NCBI GenBank assembly: GCA_964616825.1
Contig: CAZTSX010000003.1
Coordinates: 108,364-172,363 of the forward strand
Direction of reading: 5' to 3'
Length of the DNA stretch: 64,000 nt
DNA from: QYOJ01 sp964616825
Lineage (GTDB): Bacteria; Bacteroidota; Bacteroidia; Bacteroidales; FEN-979
Positions within the stretch are counted from its first letter, which is position 1. Every line of letters starts with the position of its first letter. The notes below the pieces were generated by a model. The model did not search any database. It was not told the DNA's origin and worked only from the letters and a program-made list of their open reading frames with translations. Of the stretch, positions 25,902-34,317 are shown in pieces. The translations under genes and the position numbers were made by a program.

Positions 25902-26621
25902 ATGACTAAAAAGTACTCGTTTTTTCTCTTTTTCTTCCTGCTGCTTTTTGTTTCGGAAGCACTCTTTTCTCAACGATTTCAGGGCGCTATTGCTGCCGGA
26001 ATCAACCTTTCCCAGGTCGATGGTGATGAAGTGTATGGATTTAAGAAAGTGGGTTTCAACGGAGGTCCATCTATCATTTTCCCTTTTGGCAAAAACAAAA
26101 ACTGGTCAGTCACCATGGAGATCTTGTTCTCGATGAATGGGGCTTATCAGAAAGGAGGGCCTGCAATTCCTGACACACTTCCGCCCGACACCACGGTGCC
26201 TCTTTCCTATAATGGCTATAAATTGAATCTGAATTATGTCCAGATCCCGCTGATGATCCACTTCACTGATAAGAAAATCATCGCCGGGGGAGTTGGTTTT
26301 GCATATAATCAGCTCGTATCTGTTAAGGAGTGGGAAGATGGTTTCAGACAGGACAGCACAACACTTAGAGGGCCTTACACCTTAGCGGACTTTCAGGTTT
26401 TAGCGGATGTACGCCTTCGTCTTTGGAGAAATTTATGGGGTAATATCAGGTACTCTTATTCGATCCTTCCTATTCGAACAAGACGCTTTACAAATTTTAC
26501 AGAAACTAAGGTCTGGACGCGTAAGCAATACAACAATGTGATCACCCTCCGGCTGATATGGATCTTCAATGATCCATATGTCAAAAACAGGGAAGGGAGA
26601 ACAAGAAAGAATTCAAATTAA
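25902..26621 (+). CDS. PorT-like outer membrane beta-barrel protein
   Basis: 239 aa from ATG 25902. Signal peptide (Phe/Leu-rich, ending EALFSQ). Alternating amphipathic strands throughout, with motifs such as AAGINLSQVDGDEVYGF and an aromatic C-terminal strand, match the outer-membrane beta-barrel (OMP_b-brl_2/PorT) family. PorT itself is a T9SS component, but the broader family is common and functionally diverse, so I do not name it. The gene is isolated between two heptamer arrays of opposite orientation (25779-25897 and 26692-26728). Confidence 0.75.
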   Translation: MTKKYSFFLFFFLLLFVSEALFSQRFQGAIAAGINLSQVDGDEVYGFKKVGFNGGPSIIFPFGKNKNWSVTMEILFSMNGAYQKGGPAIPDTLPPDTTVPLSYNGYKLNLNYVQIPLMIHFTDKKIIAGGVGFAYNQLVSVKEWEDGFRQDSTTLRGPYTLADFQVLADVRLRLWRNLWGNIRYSYSILPIRTRRFTNFTETKVWTRKQYNNVITLRLIWIFNDPYVKNREGRTRKNSN

Positions 26622-26691
26622 TCGTTCCGGTTTCAGCAATTACCTACCCGTATCCTGAGGCCAACACCAGCGGGATATTCGCTTCAATTGG

Positions 26692-26728
26692 CAGTCCTCA
26701 TCCTTCCTCCCTCATCCCTTACATCTCG
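26692..26728. repeat. 7-bp tandem array upstream of the catabolic island
   Basis: Five in-phase units (CAGTCCT, CATCCTT, ... TACATCT). On the opposite strand it reads GAGATGTAAG and so on, the words of the 25779-25897 array, so the OMP gene is bracketed by inverted arrays. Bases 26622-26691 show nothing else recognisable. Confidence 0.6.
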
Positions 26729-26742
26729 TTTTTAAGTATTGA

Positions 26743-26750
26743 TATGTTCG
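26743..26750 (+). promoter_or_regulatory. Possible weak -7 box for the catabolic island
   Basis: TATGTTCG differs from TAnnTTTG at one base and lies 74 bp before the hyuA ATG. It is the best candidate in the 203-bp gap that precedes the island. No clear -33 element and no recognised operator. Confidence 0.25.
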
Positions 26751-26824
26751 AAATATTGAGTATTTTTACTTCCAAAGTTTTCAGTACGATTAGAGATGTT
26801 GACATTAATGATGCGGTTAGCAGA

Positions 26825-28954
26825 ATGAAATACAAACTGGGAATTGATGTAGGTGGTACATTTACCGACTTTTTTTTAGTAGGTAATGATGGCTCTTCCC
26901 TCGTACACAAAACATTATCTACGCCAGAGGATTCTTCCATCGGCTTCATGACAGGGATTCATGAGATTGCAGAAAAACTGAATTTGCCTTCCTCCTCGTT
27001 GATCGAAAAAATAGATACCATTGTCCACGGTACAACAGTTGCAACCAACGCCATCCTGACCATGAAAGGAGCTAAAACTGCGCTGGTCACCACCGAAGGT
27101 TTCCGGGATGCGCTGGAGATGCGCAGGGGTGTACGGGAAGAACGATACAACAATCATTATCGGAACGTCAAACCATTGGTACCTAGATATTTAAGGTTTT
27201 GTTTGAATGAAAGGATAGATGCATCCGGTCAACCCTTAGTAACTGTAGATCTGAAAGAATTGGATGCTATCATTGCCAGGATTAAAACCGAAAAGGTGGA
27301 AGCCGTAGCTATCTGCCTGATGAACTCCTACCTGAACAACGAACATGAAAAACAGGTTACACACTATCTGAGAGATGCTCTGCCTGATCTTTTTATCTGT
27401 GCTTCATTTGAGGTGCTTCCATCCATCCGTTTTTATGATCGGGTAAGTACCACCTGCATCAACGCTTATATCGGAGTGGTGATCAACCGTTACCTTGAAT
27501 CCTTACTGGAAAAATTATCAGCGATTCATTTCAAGGGCAAATTGATGATTATGCAGTCAAACGGGGGAGTAGTTACACCTGAGGTGGCACGTAAGATTGC
27601 AGCAGTGACAGTTCTGTCAGGGCCTGCCGCAGCGCCCATTGCAGGTTCCTATTATGCCCGCTTGCTGGGTTTTGACCATTGCATCACCATGGATATGGGA
27701 GGTACCAGCTTTGATACTTCCCTGGTCGTAAACGGTCAATGCATCACCAGTACAGAAGGGGAGATAGACAGACACAGGATTGCTCTTCCCACACTCGACA
27801 TCATCACAATTGGAGCCGGAGGCGGAAGCATTGGATGGATTGATCAGGGAGGCCTGTTGAAAATGGGGCCTCAAAGTGCGGGTTCTCTACCGGGTCCTGT
27901 TTCTTACATGAGGGGAGGGGAAGAGCCGGCTTGTACGGATGCCGACCTGATCCTGGGCTACCTTGACCCGGATTATTTTGCCGGCGGCAAATACAAGCTC
28001 AACAAGGGGAAGGCCATTGAAATAGCAGCATCCCGCCTGGGAGATCCTATGGGATTGGATGCACAACAGGCGGCAGCCGGGATGTATCGTGTAATTAATA
28101 TGAATATGGCCCAGGGAGTCCGGCAGGTATCCGTGGAACGAGGTTTTGATCCCAGGGAATTTCTGCTTATTTGTGCAGGAGGGGCTGGCGCTATACACGC
28201 CGGCGAAATCTGCAGGGAACTTGAAATACCTATGTTTGTGGTTCCTGCTGTGGCGTCTATCTTTTGTGCCGCAGGAATGTTGCTGGGCGACTTGAAACAT
28301 GATTATGTCCGCTCTTATGTTTCCGGATATTCAGCCATTGATCGTAAACGATTCCTTGAATTGTACCGGGAAATGCAGGAAGAAGCAGAAAACACCCTGA
28401 AGGGAGAAGGGATCGAAGCCGCTAAAATTGAATTTTATCCCTCGCTGGATTTACGCTATACCGGCCAATTTCATGAAGTGCCACTTGAGGTTTCCATGCA
28501 GGAAATACGCGACTTCAGACTGGACGAAATCAGGGAAGCTCTTCATGACGAACATAACCGTTTATATGGATACGAATTGAGGGAAGAAGGCACGGAGCTG
28601 GAAATGATCAATGTACGGCTCCGGGCAGTGGGAATAACGGAAAAGCCAGTCTCACTTTCTTCCACCACTGGCGAAAGCACCGGTGAAGCACAACAAGCCT
28701 TTAAGTGTATGAGAATGGCTTATGTTCCTGAGGCGGATGAGATGCAGGAGCTTGCTGTCTATGACGGAAATAACATGAGTGAAGGGATACAAATAGAAGG
28801 ACCTGCTATTATAGAGCAGGTCAATACGACGCTTTTTTTAGGGTCGAGTTATCATTGCGAAACAATCACAGGAGGAAGTTTTATCGTTTATAACAAGGAG
28901 TTGATGCCTGAAGGGTATAAAAAGAAATCCGCAACTGAAATGAGCAGAACGTAA
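26825..28954 (+). CDS. hyuA: Hydantoinase/oxoprolinase A-type subunit (HyuA)
   Basis: 709 aa from ATG 26825, which places the ATPase motif at the N-terminus as in the family. ASKHA-fold ATPase signatures: GIDVGGTFTDFFLV at residues 5-18, HGTTVATNAIL at about 72-82, MDMGGTSFDTSL and GAGGGSIGWID. HyuA/HyuB pairs use ATP to hydrolyse cyclic amides (5-oxoproline, hydantoins) or, with a third subunit, carboxylate ketones (acetone carboxylase). No gamma subunit is present, so ATP-driven lactam hydrolysis is favoured. In the anaerobic indoleacetate pathway a hydantoinase of this type opens the 2-oxoindole ring; I infer the same role here. First gene of the 15-gene run; one-base overlap with hyuB. 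Confidence 0.9.
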   Translation: MKYKLGIDVGGTFTDFFLVGNDGSSLVHKTLSTPEDSSIGFMTGIHEIAEKLNLPSSSLIEKIDTIVHGTTVATNAILTMKGAKTALVTTEGFRDALEMRRGVREERYNNHYRNVKPLVPRYLRFCLNERIDASGQPLVTVDLKELDAIIARIKTEKVEAVAICLMNSYLNNEHEKQVTHYLRDALPDLFICASFEVLPSIRFYDRVSTTCINAYIGVVINRYLESLLEKLSAIHFKGKLMIMQSNGGVVTPEVARKIAAVTVLSGPAAAPIAGSYYARLLGFDHCITMDMGGTSFDTSLVVNGQCITSTEGEIDRHRIALPTLDIITIGAGGGSIGWIDQGGLLKMGPQSAGSLPGPVSYMRGGEEPACTDADLILGYLDPDYFAGGKYKLNKGKAIEIAASRLGDPMGLDAQQAAAGMYRVINMNMAQGVRQVSVERGFDPREFLLICAGGAGAIHAGEICRELEIPMFVVPAVASIFCAAGMLLGDLKHDYVRSYVSGYSAIDRKRFLELYREMQEEAENTLKGEGIEAAKIEFYPSLDLRYTGQFHEVPLEVSMQEIRDFRLDEIREALHDEHNRLYGYELREEGTELEMINVRLRAVGITEKPVSLSSTTGESTGEAQQAFKCMRMAYVPEADEMQELAVYDGNNMSEGIQIEGPAIIEQVNTTLFLGSSYHCETITGGSFIVYNKELMPEGYKKKSATEMSRT

Positions 28955-30645
28955 TGGTAAATATCAACATTGATACAATATTGCTCTCTATATTTCAACG
29001 GGCATTCAAGTCTATAACCGATGAAATGAGTATTTCCCTGACGAAAACTACTCGTTCACCCATTTTGTGTGAAGCAAAAGATTTTGTGACCGGCCTATAT
29101 GATGCAGAGGGGAATATGCTGGAACAAACGGAGAACCTTCCCATCCTGAGTTTTTCTCTGGGACCCGTATGCAAAGTCATTATCCAACAATATGGAGATC
29201 AACTATTTCCCGGAGATGTCATCATTCACAATGATGTATTCAGCATGGGTAACCAGAATAATGATGTAGCCATCTTCAAACCCATCTTTGTGGAAGGAAA
29301 ACTGATGGGTTGGTCGGCAGCCAAAGGACATCAGGCCGATATTGGCGGTGCGGTTCAGGGAGGCTACAACCCTAATGCCACAGAAGTCTGGCAGGAAGCT
29401 TTACGGATTCCGGCTGTCAAAATTTATGAAAAAGGGGTGTTAAGAGAGGATGTCTGGAACCTGATTTTTGCCAATATCAGGCTCAGCATTGTTCAGGAAG
29501 ACATCAAAGCACAGATCGGAGCCTGTAGTTTGGGTGAGAGAAGACTAATGAAATTCATCAGCAAATACGGGGTGGATTGTTTTAATACACACAAACAGGA
29601 ACTCTTCAAGAGCACGGAAAAGATGATGAGGGCTGAAATCGCCTCGGTTCCCAACGGGATTTATGAAGGAAGCAGCAAGGTATATTATGATGGACGACAT
29701 CCGGGTTCAGAATTTGAGGTGAAGAGCCATATTGTTGTGAAGGATGAAGATATCGTATTTGATTTTTCTCAATCCTCTCCTCAAACCAATGGCTTTGTAA
29801 ACGGCACCTTTACCTCCTCCTGTTCTGCAATCACACTGACCTTCCTGCAAATGGTGGATCCCAATATCCCGCACAACGAAGGCATGATTAAACCGTTGAC
29901 CTACCTGGTTCCGGAAGGAACTATCCTGAATGCCTCCTACCCCAAAGCAACCACGTTCGGGAACCATTTATGTCCCCAGATCGCAGACTCCATATTCAAA
30001 GCCCTGGGTCCGGCTATGCCCGACCGGGTAACAGCAGGCTGGAACCACTTGCTGTGCTCACTCACTACAGGCATACATCCGGAAAAAGGGGAAAAATATG
30101 TCGACATTTGTTTCATGGGATTGAAGGGAGGTTCAGGGGCTTTGCGAGGTGATGATGGGTATGATCATATTGGTATGATCGACGCTTCAGGCGGACTGCT
30201 TGACCAGGATTACGAGATGTACGAGCAGCAAACCCCTCACCGGATTATAAGACATGAATATTTGACAGATTCAGGTGGAGCCGGGACCTGGCGGGGCGGA
30301 CTGGGTGTAGAGACCATCATCAGGCTTGGTGGAGATAACACCACAATGGTTGTCTTTGGTGATGGGGATGTAGAAGAAAATTATGGCTTGTTTGGTGGCA
30401 AAGGCAGTGTGCTTAATAGTATTGAGTTAACCTATCCAGATGGTAAAACCTATAAAGCGCTGAGCAAAGACCTGATAGAAGAGATCCCAAAAGGAACAGT
30501 TTACAGACAGATTGCGGGTGGCGGTGGCGGATATGGCCCTCCTCATGAAAGAGATAAGGATGCTGTGAATGAAGATGTATTAAATGAAGTAGTTTCCAGG
30601 GATCAGGCCAGGAATGAATATAAAGTGAAATTTTCAGATAGATAA
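28954..30645 (+). CDS. hyuB: Hydantoinase B-type subunit (HyuB)
   Basis: 563 aa. Hydantoinase_B signatures: an N-terminal MSISLTKTTRSPILCEAKDF segment, HNDVFSMGNQNNDVAIFKP with metal-binding Asp/Asn residues at about 90-108, GWSAAKGHQADIGG, and a Gly-rich C-terminus (AGGGGGYGPPHERD). It provides the hydrolytic site while HyuA handles ATP and phosphorylation of the amide. The ATG shares the final A of the hyuA stop, so the two are coupled. Proposed role: opening of the oxindole ring of 2-oxoindoleacetate or its CoA ester. Confidence 0.9.
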   Translation: MVNINIDTILLSIFQRAFKSITDEMSISLTKTTRSPILCEAKDFVTGLYDAEGNMLEQTENLPILSFSLGPVCKVIIQQYGDQLFPGDVIIHNDVFSMGNQNNDVAIFKPIFVEGKLMGWSAAKGHQADIGGAVQGGYNPNATEVWQEALRIPAVKIYEKGVLREDVWNLIFANIRLSIVQEDIKAQIGACSLGERRLMKFISKYGVDCFNTHKQELFKSTEKMMRAEIASVPNGIYEGSSKVYYDGRHPGSEFEVKSHIVVKDEDIVFDFSQSSPQTNGFVNGTFTSSCSAITLTFLQMVDPNIPHNEGMIKPLTYLVPEGTILNASYPKATTFGNHLCPQIADSIFKALGPAMPDRVTAGWNHLLCSLTTGIHPEKGEKYVDICFMGLKGGSGALRGDDGYDHIGMIDASGGLLDQDYEMYEQQTPHRIIRHEYLTDSGGAGTWRGGLGVETIIRLGGDNTTMVVFGDGDVEENYGLFGGKGSVLNSIELTYPDGKTYKALSKDLIEEIPKGTVYRQIAGGGGGYGPPHERDKDAVNEDVLNEVVSRDQARNEYKVKFSDR

Positions 30646-30663
30646 CTATAAAAATCATGCATT

Positions 30664-31113
30664 ATGGATGAAGCAACGTTAAACCATGAGAAAACGTTAC
30701 CTGATGGGTGGACGAGGCCAACGGGATATACCCACGGGATATTGACCCAGCCAGGAAGAATATTGTTTATGGCAGGAAAGGTTGGCTGGGATAAAGATCA
30801 AAAGTTTCACAGTACTGAATTGGTTCCTCAATTTGAACAAGCGCTAAAAAATATTATCGCCATTATAAACAAAGCCGGTGGCGAAGCTAAGCACATCGTA
30901 AGAATAACCTGTTTTTGTAAAGACAAAGATCAGTATCTTGCTTCACGCAAAGAATTAGGAAAGGCCTGGAAAGATATTATGGGAGATCATTATCCCTGTA
31001 TGAGTATGATCTTCGTCTCTGATCTGCTGAATCATCCTGCAGTAATAGAGATGGAAGCCACGGCTGTTATTCCTAATAAAAAACATCCTATGAATTTTAC
31101 TATCACGGCTTAA
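30664..31113 (+). CDS. Rid (YjgF/YER057c/UK114) family protein lacking the key Arg
   Basis: 149 aa. The Rid fold is recognisable: an N-terminal GRILFMAGKVGWDKD strand, QFEQALKNIIAIINKAGG, IVRITCFCKD, and a final IEMEATAVI. In RidA, which hydrolyses reactive enamines/imines, an Arg in the PARS motif (Arg105 of E. coli RidA) binds the substrate carboxylate; here that segment reads YPCMSM, with Met in place of Arg. The protein is therefore unlikely to be a classical 2-iminobutanoate deaminase and may bind another ligand or a CoA-linked imine. It lies 18 bp after hyuB within the island. Confidence 0.82.
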   Translation: MDEATLNHEKTLPDGWTRPTGYTHGILTQPGRILFMAGKVGWDKDQKFHSTELVPQFEQALKNIIAIINKAGGEAKHIVRITCFCKDKDQYLASRKELGKAWKDIMGDHYPCMSMIFVSDLLNHPAVIEMEATAVIPNKKHPMNFTITA

Positions 31114-31144
31114 TCACTTTGAATAATTATAGAAGACCTCGCTC

Positions 31145-32272
31145 ATGAATTTCGAATTAACTGAGATCCAACAACAAATTCAGCATACTTTCAAGGAGTT
31201 TGTCAACAGGAAGGTATTGCCACAAGCCAAAGCCATTGATGAGAATCGTGAATTTCCCATGCAACTATTCAGAGAAGTTGGAGATCTGGGTTTTTTCGGG
31301 ATGCGATACCCTGAATCAGCCGGTGGCAGCCAGATAGATATCATATCCTATTGTCTGGCAGTTATCGAACTCAGCAGGGGTTCGCTTTCCCTGGCAGCTG
31401 TTTGCACCATGCAATCCCTCATGGCCACCTATTTTCTTTACCGTTTGGGAGATGAAGAGATAATGTCCTATTTCAATGAAGCTCTTGAAGGAAAAAAAAT
31501 CGGTGGAATTTGCATGACCGAACCAAATGCAGGAAGCGATCTTTTTGGAATCCAGTCAAAGGCTGAAATATTGGACGATGGCTTTGTCCTCAGCGGGCAA
31601 AAAACCTGGGTCACATCCGGCCCGGTTGCTGATTTTTTAACCGTCCTCGCCAAAACGGACCAGACAGAAGGGCTCTCCATCTTTTTCGTTCCCACCCACC
31701 TTGAGGGTGTCAAGATCGGGAAACAAATTGAAAAACTTGGAGTCCGCGGTTCTGTAACCTGTGAAGTATATTTTGATCAGGTCAGGCTTCCCTCCAACTA
31801 CCTGCTTGGGAAATTGGGTGATGGAACCAAATACCTGATGGAAATCCTGGCAGAAATCCGGATCATGACAGCCGCTTTATCTATTGGAGTAGCCACAGCA
31901 GCTTTTGAAGATGCATTGCAATATGCACTGGAACGTAAACAATTCGGGCAGGTGATTTATAAGTTTCAGGCAGTGAAGATGAAATTTTCTGAGATGAAGG
32001 TACAATTGGAAACGGCCCGGCATTATACATTATATGCAGCCTCGTTAAGTGACCAGAACCTGCCTCGCCAGCAGGAATCCATGATCGCCAAACTATACGC
32101 TTCCGAATGTGCCAATACCATTTGCGACCAGGCTTCACGTATTCTGGCATCCTATGGTTTTGCAGATGATTACTCATTGCAACGCTACCTCAGGGATGCC
32201 CGGTTTACTCTTCTAGGCGGAGGAACTTCAGAGATACTTAAACTGAATATTGCTAAAGAACTGGAAAAGTGA
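31145..32272 (+). CDS. Acyl-CoA dehydrogenase family flavoprotein
   Basis: 375 aa, normal length. FAD and substrate signatures: GGICMTEPNAGSDLFGI at about residues 117-133, KTWVTSGPVADFL, and the helix-G segment with EIRIMTA. At the usual catalytic-Glu position of short/medium-chain enzymes the sequence reads GGGTSEI, so that Glu is absent; a Glu in the helix-G segment is placed as in isovaleryl-CoA dehydrogenase. This arrangement suits a bulky or branched acyl group. In the iaa pathway an acyl-CoA dehydrogenase acts after the mutase, on a benzylmalonyl-type thioester; I infer this role. Electrons would go to an ETF not seen here. Confidence 0.9.
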   Translation: MNFELTEIQQQIQHTFKEFVNRKVLPQAKAIDENREFPMQLFREVGDLGFFGMRYPESAGGSQIDIISYCLAVIELSRGSLSLAAVCTMQSLMATYFLYRLGDEEIMSYFNEALEGKKIGGICMTEPNAGSDLFGIQSKAEILDDGFVLSGQKTWVTSGPVADFLTVLAKTDQTEGLSIFFVPTHLEGVKIGKQIEKLGVRGSVTCEVYFDQVRLPSNYLLGKLGDGTKYLMEILAEIRIMTAALSIGVATAAFEDALQYALERKQFGQVIYKFQAVKMKFSEMKVQLETARHYTLYAASLSDQNLPRQQESMIAKLYASECANTICDQASRILASYGFADDYSLQRYLRDARFTLLGGGTSEILKLNIAKELEK

Positions 32273-32277
32273 GTGAG

Positions 32278-32652
32278 ATGAAAATTCTATTGTCAAAACC
32301 CGGTCTGGATGGACATGATGTTGGTGTAAAAGTGTTAGCACAAGCATTAAAGGAGGCCGGTTATCATGTGTTTTACACCGGTCTGAGAAAGACGGTGGAT
32401 GAAATTCTGAATATGGCTGAAAAACAGCAGGTTGATGTGATTGGATTATCCATCTTATCAGGCACTCACTTGATTATTGCCGAACATATAAGGAACGCGA
32501 TGAAAGAGAGGGGAATTCAGATTCCCTGGGTTGTTGGAGGGAATATCCCGGCTCAGGATGTAGATGCATTGATGAAACTGGGTCCGGACAAGGTTTTTCC
32601 TACGGGAACCCAATTGCAGGAAGTTGTTGAGTATTTTAATTCTTTAACGTAA
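32278..32652 (+). CDS. Coenzyme B12-binding small subunit of acyl-CoA mutase
   Basis: 124 aa from ATG 32278; a GTG at 32269 overlapping the previous stop is an alternative. It is a free-standing cobalamin-binding domain with the base-off/His-on motif GLDGHDVG (lower axial His), LSILSGTH, and VVGGNIPAQD. It pairs with the large subunit 4 bp downstream, the split architecture used by isobutyryl-CoA, 2-hydroxyisobutyryl-CoA and the indoleacetate-pathway mutases, rather than the fused MutB of propionate metabolism. Confidence 0.93.
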   Translation: MKILLSKPGLDGHDVGVKVLAQALKEAGYHVFYTGLRKTVDEILNMAEKQQVDVIGLSILSGTHLIIAEHIRNAMKERGIQIPWVVGGNIPAQDVDALMKLGPDKVFPTGTQLQEVVEYFNSLT

Positions 32653-32656
32653 AGAG

Positions 32657-34264
32657 ATGGCAGAAAGCAAAAGAAAAACAGCGTTAAAAGAGGTGTTCTT
32701 AGAAAGCGGGATTACAGTAAAACCCGTTTATACCAATAAAGATATAGAGGATTCAGGTATCGAAGAGGAACTTCCCGGGCAATATCCCTTTACACGTGGA
32801 ATTCATGCTGAGATGTACCGGAAGAGACCGTTCACCATACGCCAGTATGCTGGATTTGCGTCTCCCGAGGAGACCAACGAGCGTTTTCATTTTCTCCTTA
32901 AGAATGGCCAGACCGGCCTGAACGTAGCTTTCGATCTTCCCACCCAATGCGGACTGGATTCAGATTCGCCGGAGGCCTATGGTGAAGTTGGGCGTGTTGG
33001 CATGACTGTGGACAGCCTGGCGGATTTTGAGATTGCTTTTAAAGACATTGATCTCAACCAGATCACAGTATCCCTTACCATCAATGGTTCTGCTATCGTT
33101 TTAATCGCAATGTATTTTGCCCTGGCAGAGAAATGGGATTACGACATCAGTCAGTTGAGAGGCACTGCCCAAAACGATATCCTGAAAGAATTTATTGGCA
33201 GAGGAACCTGGATTTTTCCTGTTGATAAGTCTGTCAAGCTGGTGGTGGATACCATCGAATACTGCGCCCAGCATGTCCCTAAATATAGTCCGGTCAGTGT
33301 ATGCGGTTATCATATCCGCGAAAGCGGTGCCAATCCGATTCAGGAAATGGCCTATGCGTTCTGTATTGCCAAAGCATACAGCGATGGCTCTCTCAAAAGA
33401 GGACTGGATATTGATGAATTTGCTTCTCGTCTCTCTTTCAATTTCGACATTCATGGGAACTTTTTTGAACAGGTCGCAAAGTTCAGAGGAGGCAGGAGGT
33501 TATGGGCGAAGATAATGCGGGAAGAGTACCATGCCCAAAACGACAAATCCTGCTGGATGCGTATGATTGCAGGTGGTGGAGGGGGTGGTCTGACCAAAGA
33601 GCAACCAGAGAATAACATTATTCGCAGTGCATATTATGCCCTGGTAAGTACCCTTTCCGGCACTCAAACGATGGCGCTTTGCAGCTATGATGAAGCGTAT
33701 ACAATCCCAACTAAAAAAGCGGCCGAGCTTTCGCTGCGAACCATGCAGATACTGATTCACGAAATGGGTATCTGCGATACAGTGGATCCCCTGGGAGGCT
33801 CCTATTATGTGGAAGCTCTGACCGATCAGTTCGAAAAAGAGATCCGGGAGGAGATGAAAAAGGTTGATGAATGGGGAGGAATTGAGAAAGCAATTGAAAG
33901 CGGAAAAATACAGGAGTCGGTATCCCGGCAGGCCTACATCAGGGAGTCAGGTTTACAGGATGGCAAAATCCCGAAAGTGGGATTGAATATGTTCAGGAGG
34001 GAAGAAGAAGCCAAACCTGTTGATTTTCACCCCTACAATGAACAGGCAGCACAAACACAGGTGGATAAATTAATATTGATTAAACAAAATCGTGATAATA
34101 AACTTGTTGAAAAACTTTTAATTCGTATTCATAACGATGCAGTTGAAGGAAAGAACCTTATGCCTGCTGTCATTGAAGCAGTTAAAGCTTATGCCACAGT
34201 TGGAGAAATAATTGAAACCCTGAAAGATGTTTATGGGGAATTTCAGGAGCCAATATTTTTATAA
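32657..34264 (+). CDS. B12-dependent acyl-CoA mutase large subunit, divergent active site
   Basis: 535 aa, the catalytic TIM barrel without the B12 domain. Shared with methylmalonyl-CoA mutase: RPFTIRQYAGF (Tyr of the RQYAGF motif, Tyr89 in the Propionibacterium enzyme), AFDLPTQCGLDSD, GTAQNDILKEFIGRGTW (Arg at the carboxylate-binding Arg207 position) and GYHIRESGA (catalytic His244). Different: where methylmalonyl-CoA mutase has RTHCQTSG with His328 and Gln330, this protein reads RMIAGGGGGG. Keeping Tyr and Arg points to a dicarboxylic thioester; a glycine patch could make room for a large side group. (2-Aminophenyl)succinyl-CoA, the proposed iaa-pathway mutase substrate, fits. No dedicated G-protein chaperone gene is adjacent. 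Confidence 0.9.
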   Translation: MAESKRKTALKEVFLESGITVKPVYTNKDIEDSGIEEELPGQYPFTRGIHAEMYRKRPFTIRQYAGFASPEETNERFHFLLKNGQTGLNVAFDLPTQCGLDSDSPEAYGEVGRVGMTVDSLADFEIAFKDIDLNQITVSLTINGSAIVLIAMYFALAEKWDYDISQLRGTAQNDILKEFIGRGTWIFPVDKSVKLVVDTIEYCAQHVPKYSPVSVCGYHIRESGANPIQEMAYAFCIAKAYSDGSLKRGLDIDEFASRLSFNFDIHGNFFEQVAKFRGGRRLWAKIMREEYHAQNDKSCWMRMIAGGGGGGLTKEQPENNIIRSAYYALVSTLSGTQTMALCSYDEAYTIPTKKAAELSLRTMQILIHEMGICDTVDPLGGSYYVEALTDQFEKEIREEMKKVDEWGGIEKAIESGKIQESVSRQAYIRESGLQDGKIPKVGLNMFRREEEAKPVDFHPYNEQAAQTQVDKLILIKQNRDNKLVEKLLIRIHNDAVEGKNLMPAVIEAVKAYATVGEIIETLKDVYGEFQEPIFL

Positions 34265-34317
34265 AGAGATTATATTTTTTACATAGTTTTACTAACTCAT
34301 AAAATAGGAGGAAACGC

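Noticed and set aside
26825..30645. HyuA-HyuB as acetone or acetophenone carboxylase
   Set aside because: No small gamma subunit gene follows, and the neighbours (Mo hydroxylase, B12 mutase, IorAB) point to a ring-opening amide hydrolase instead.
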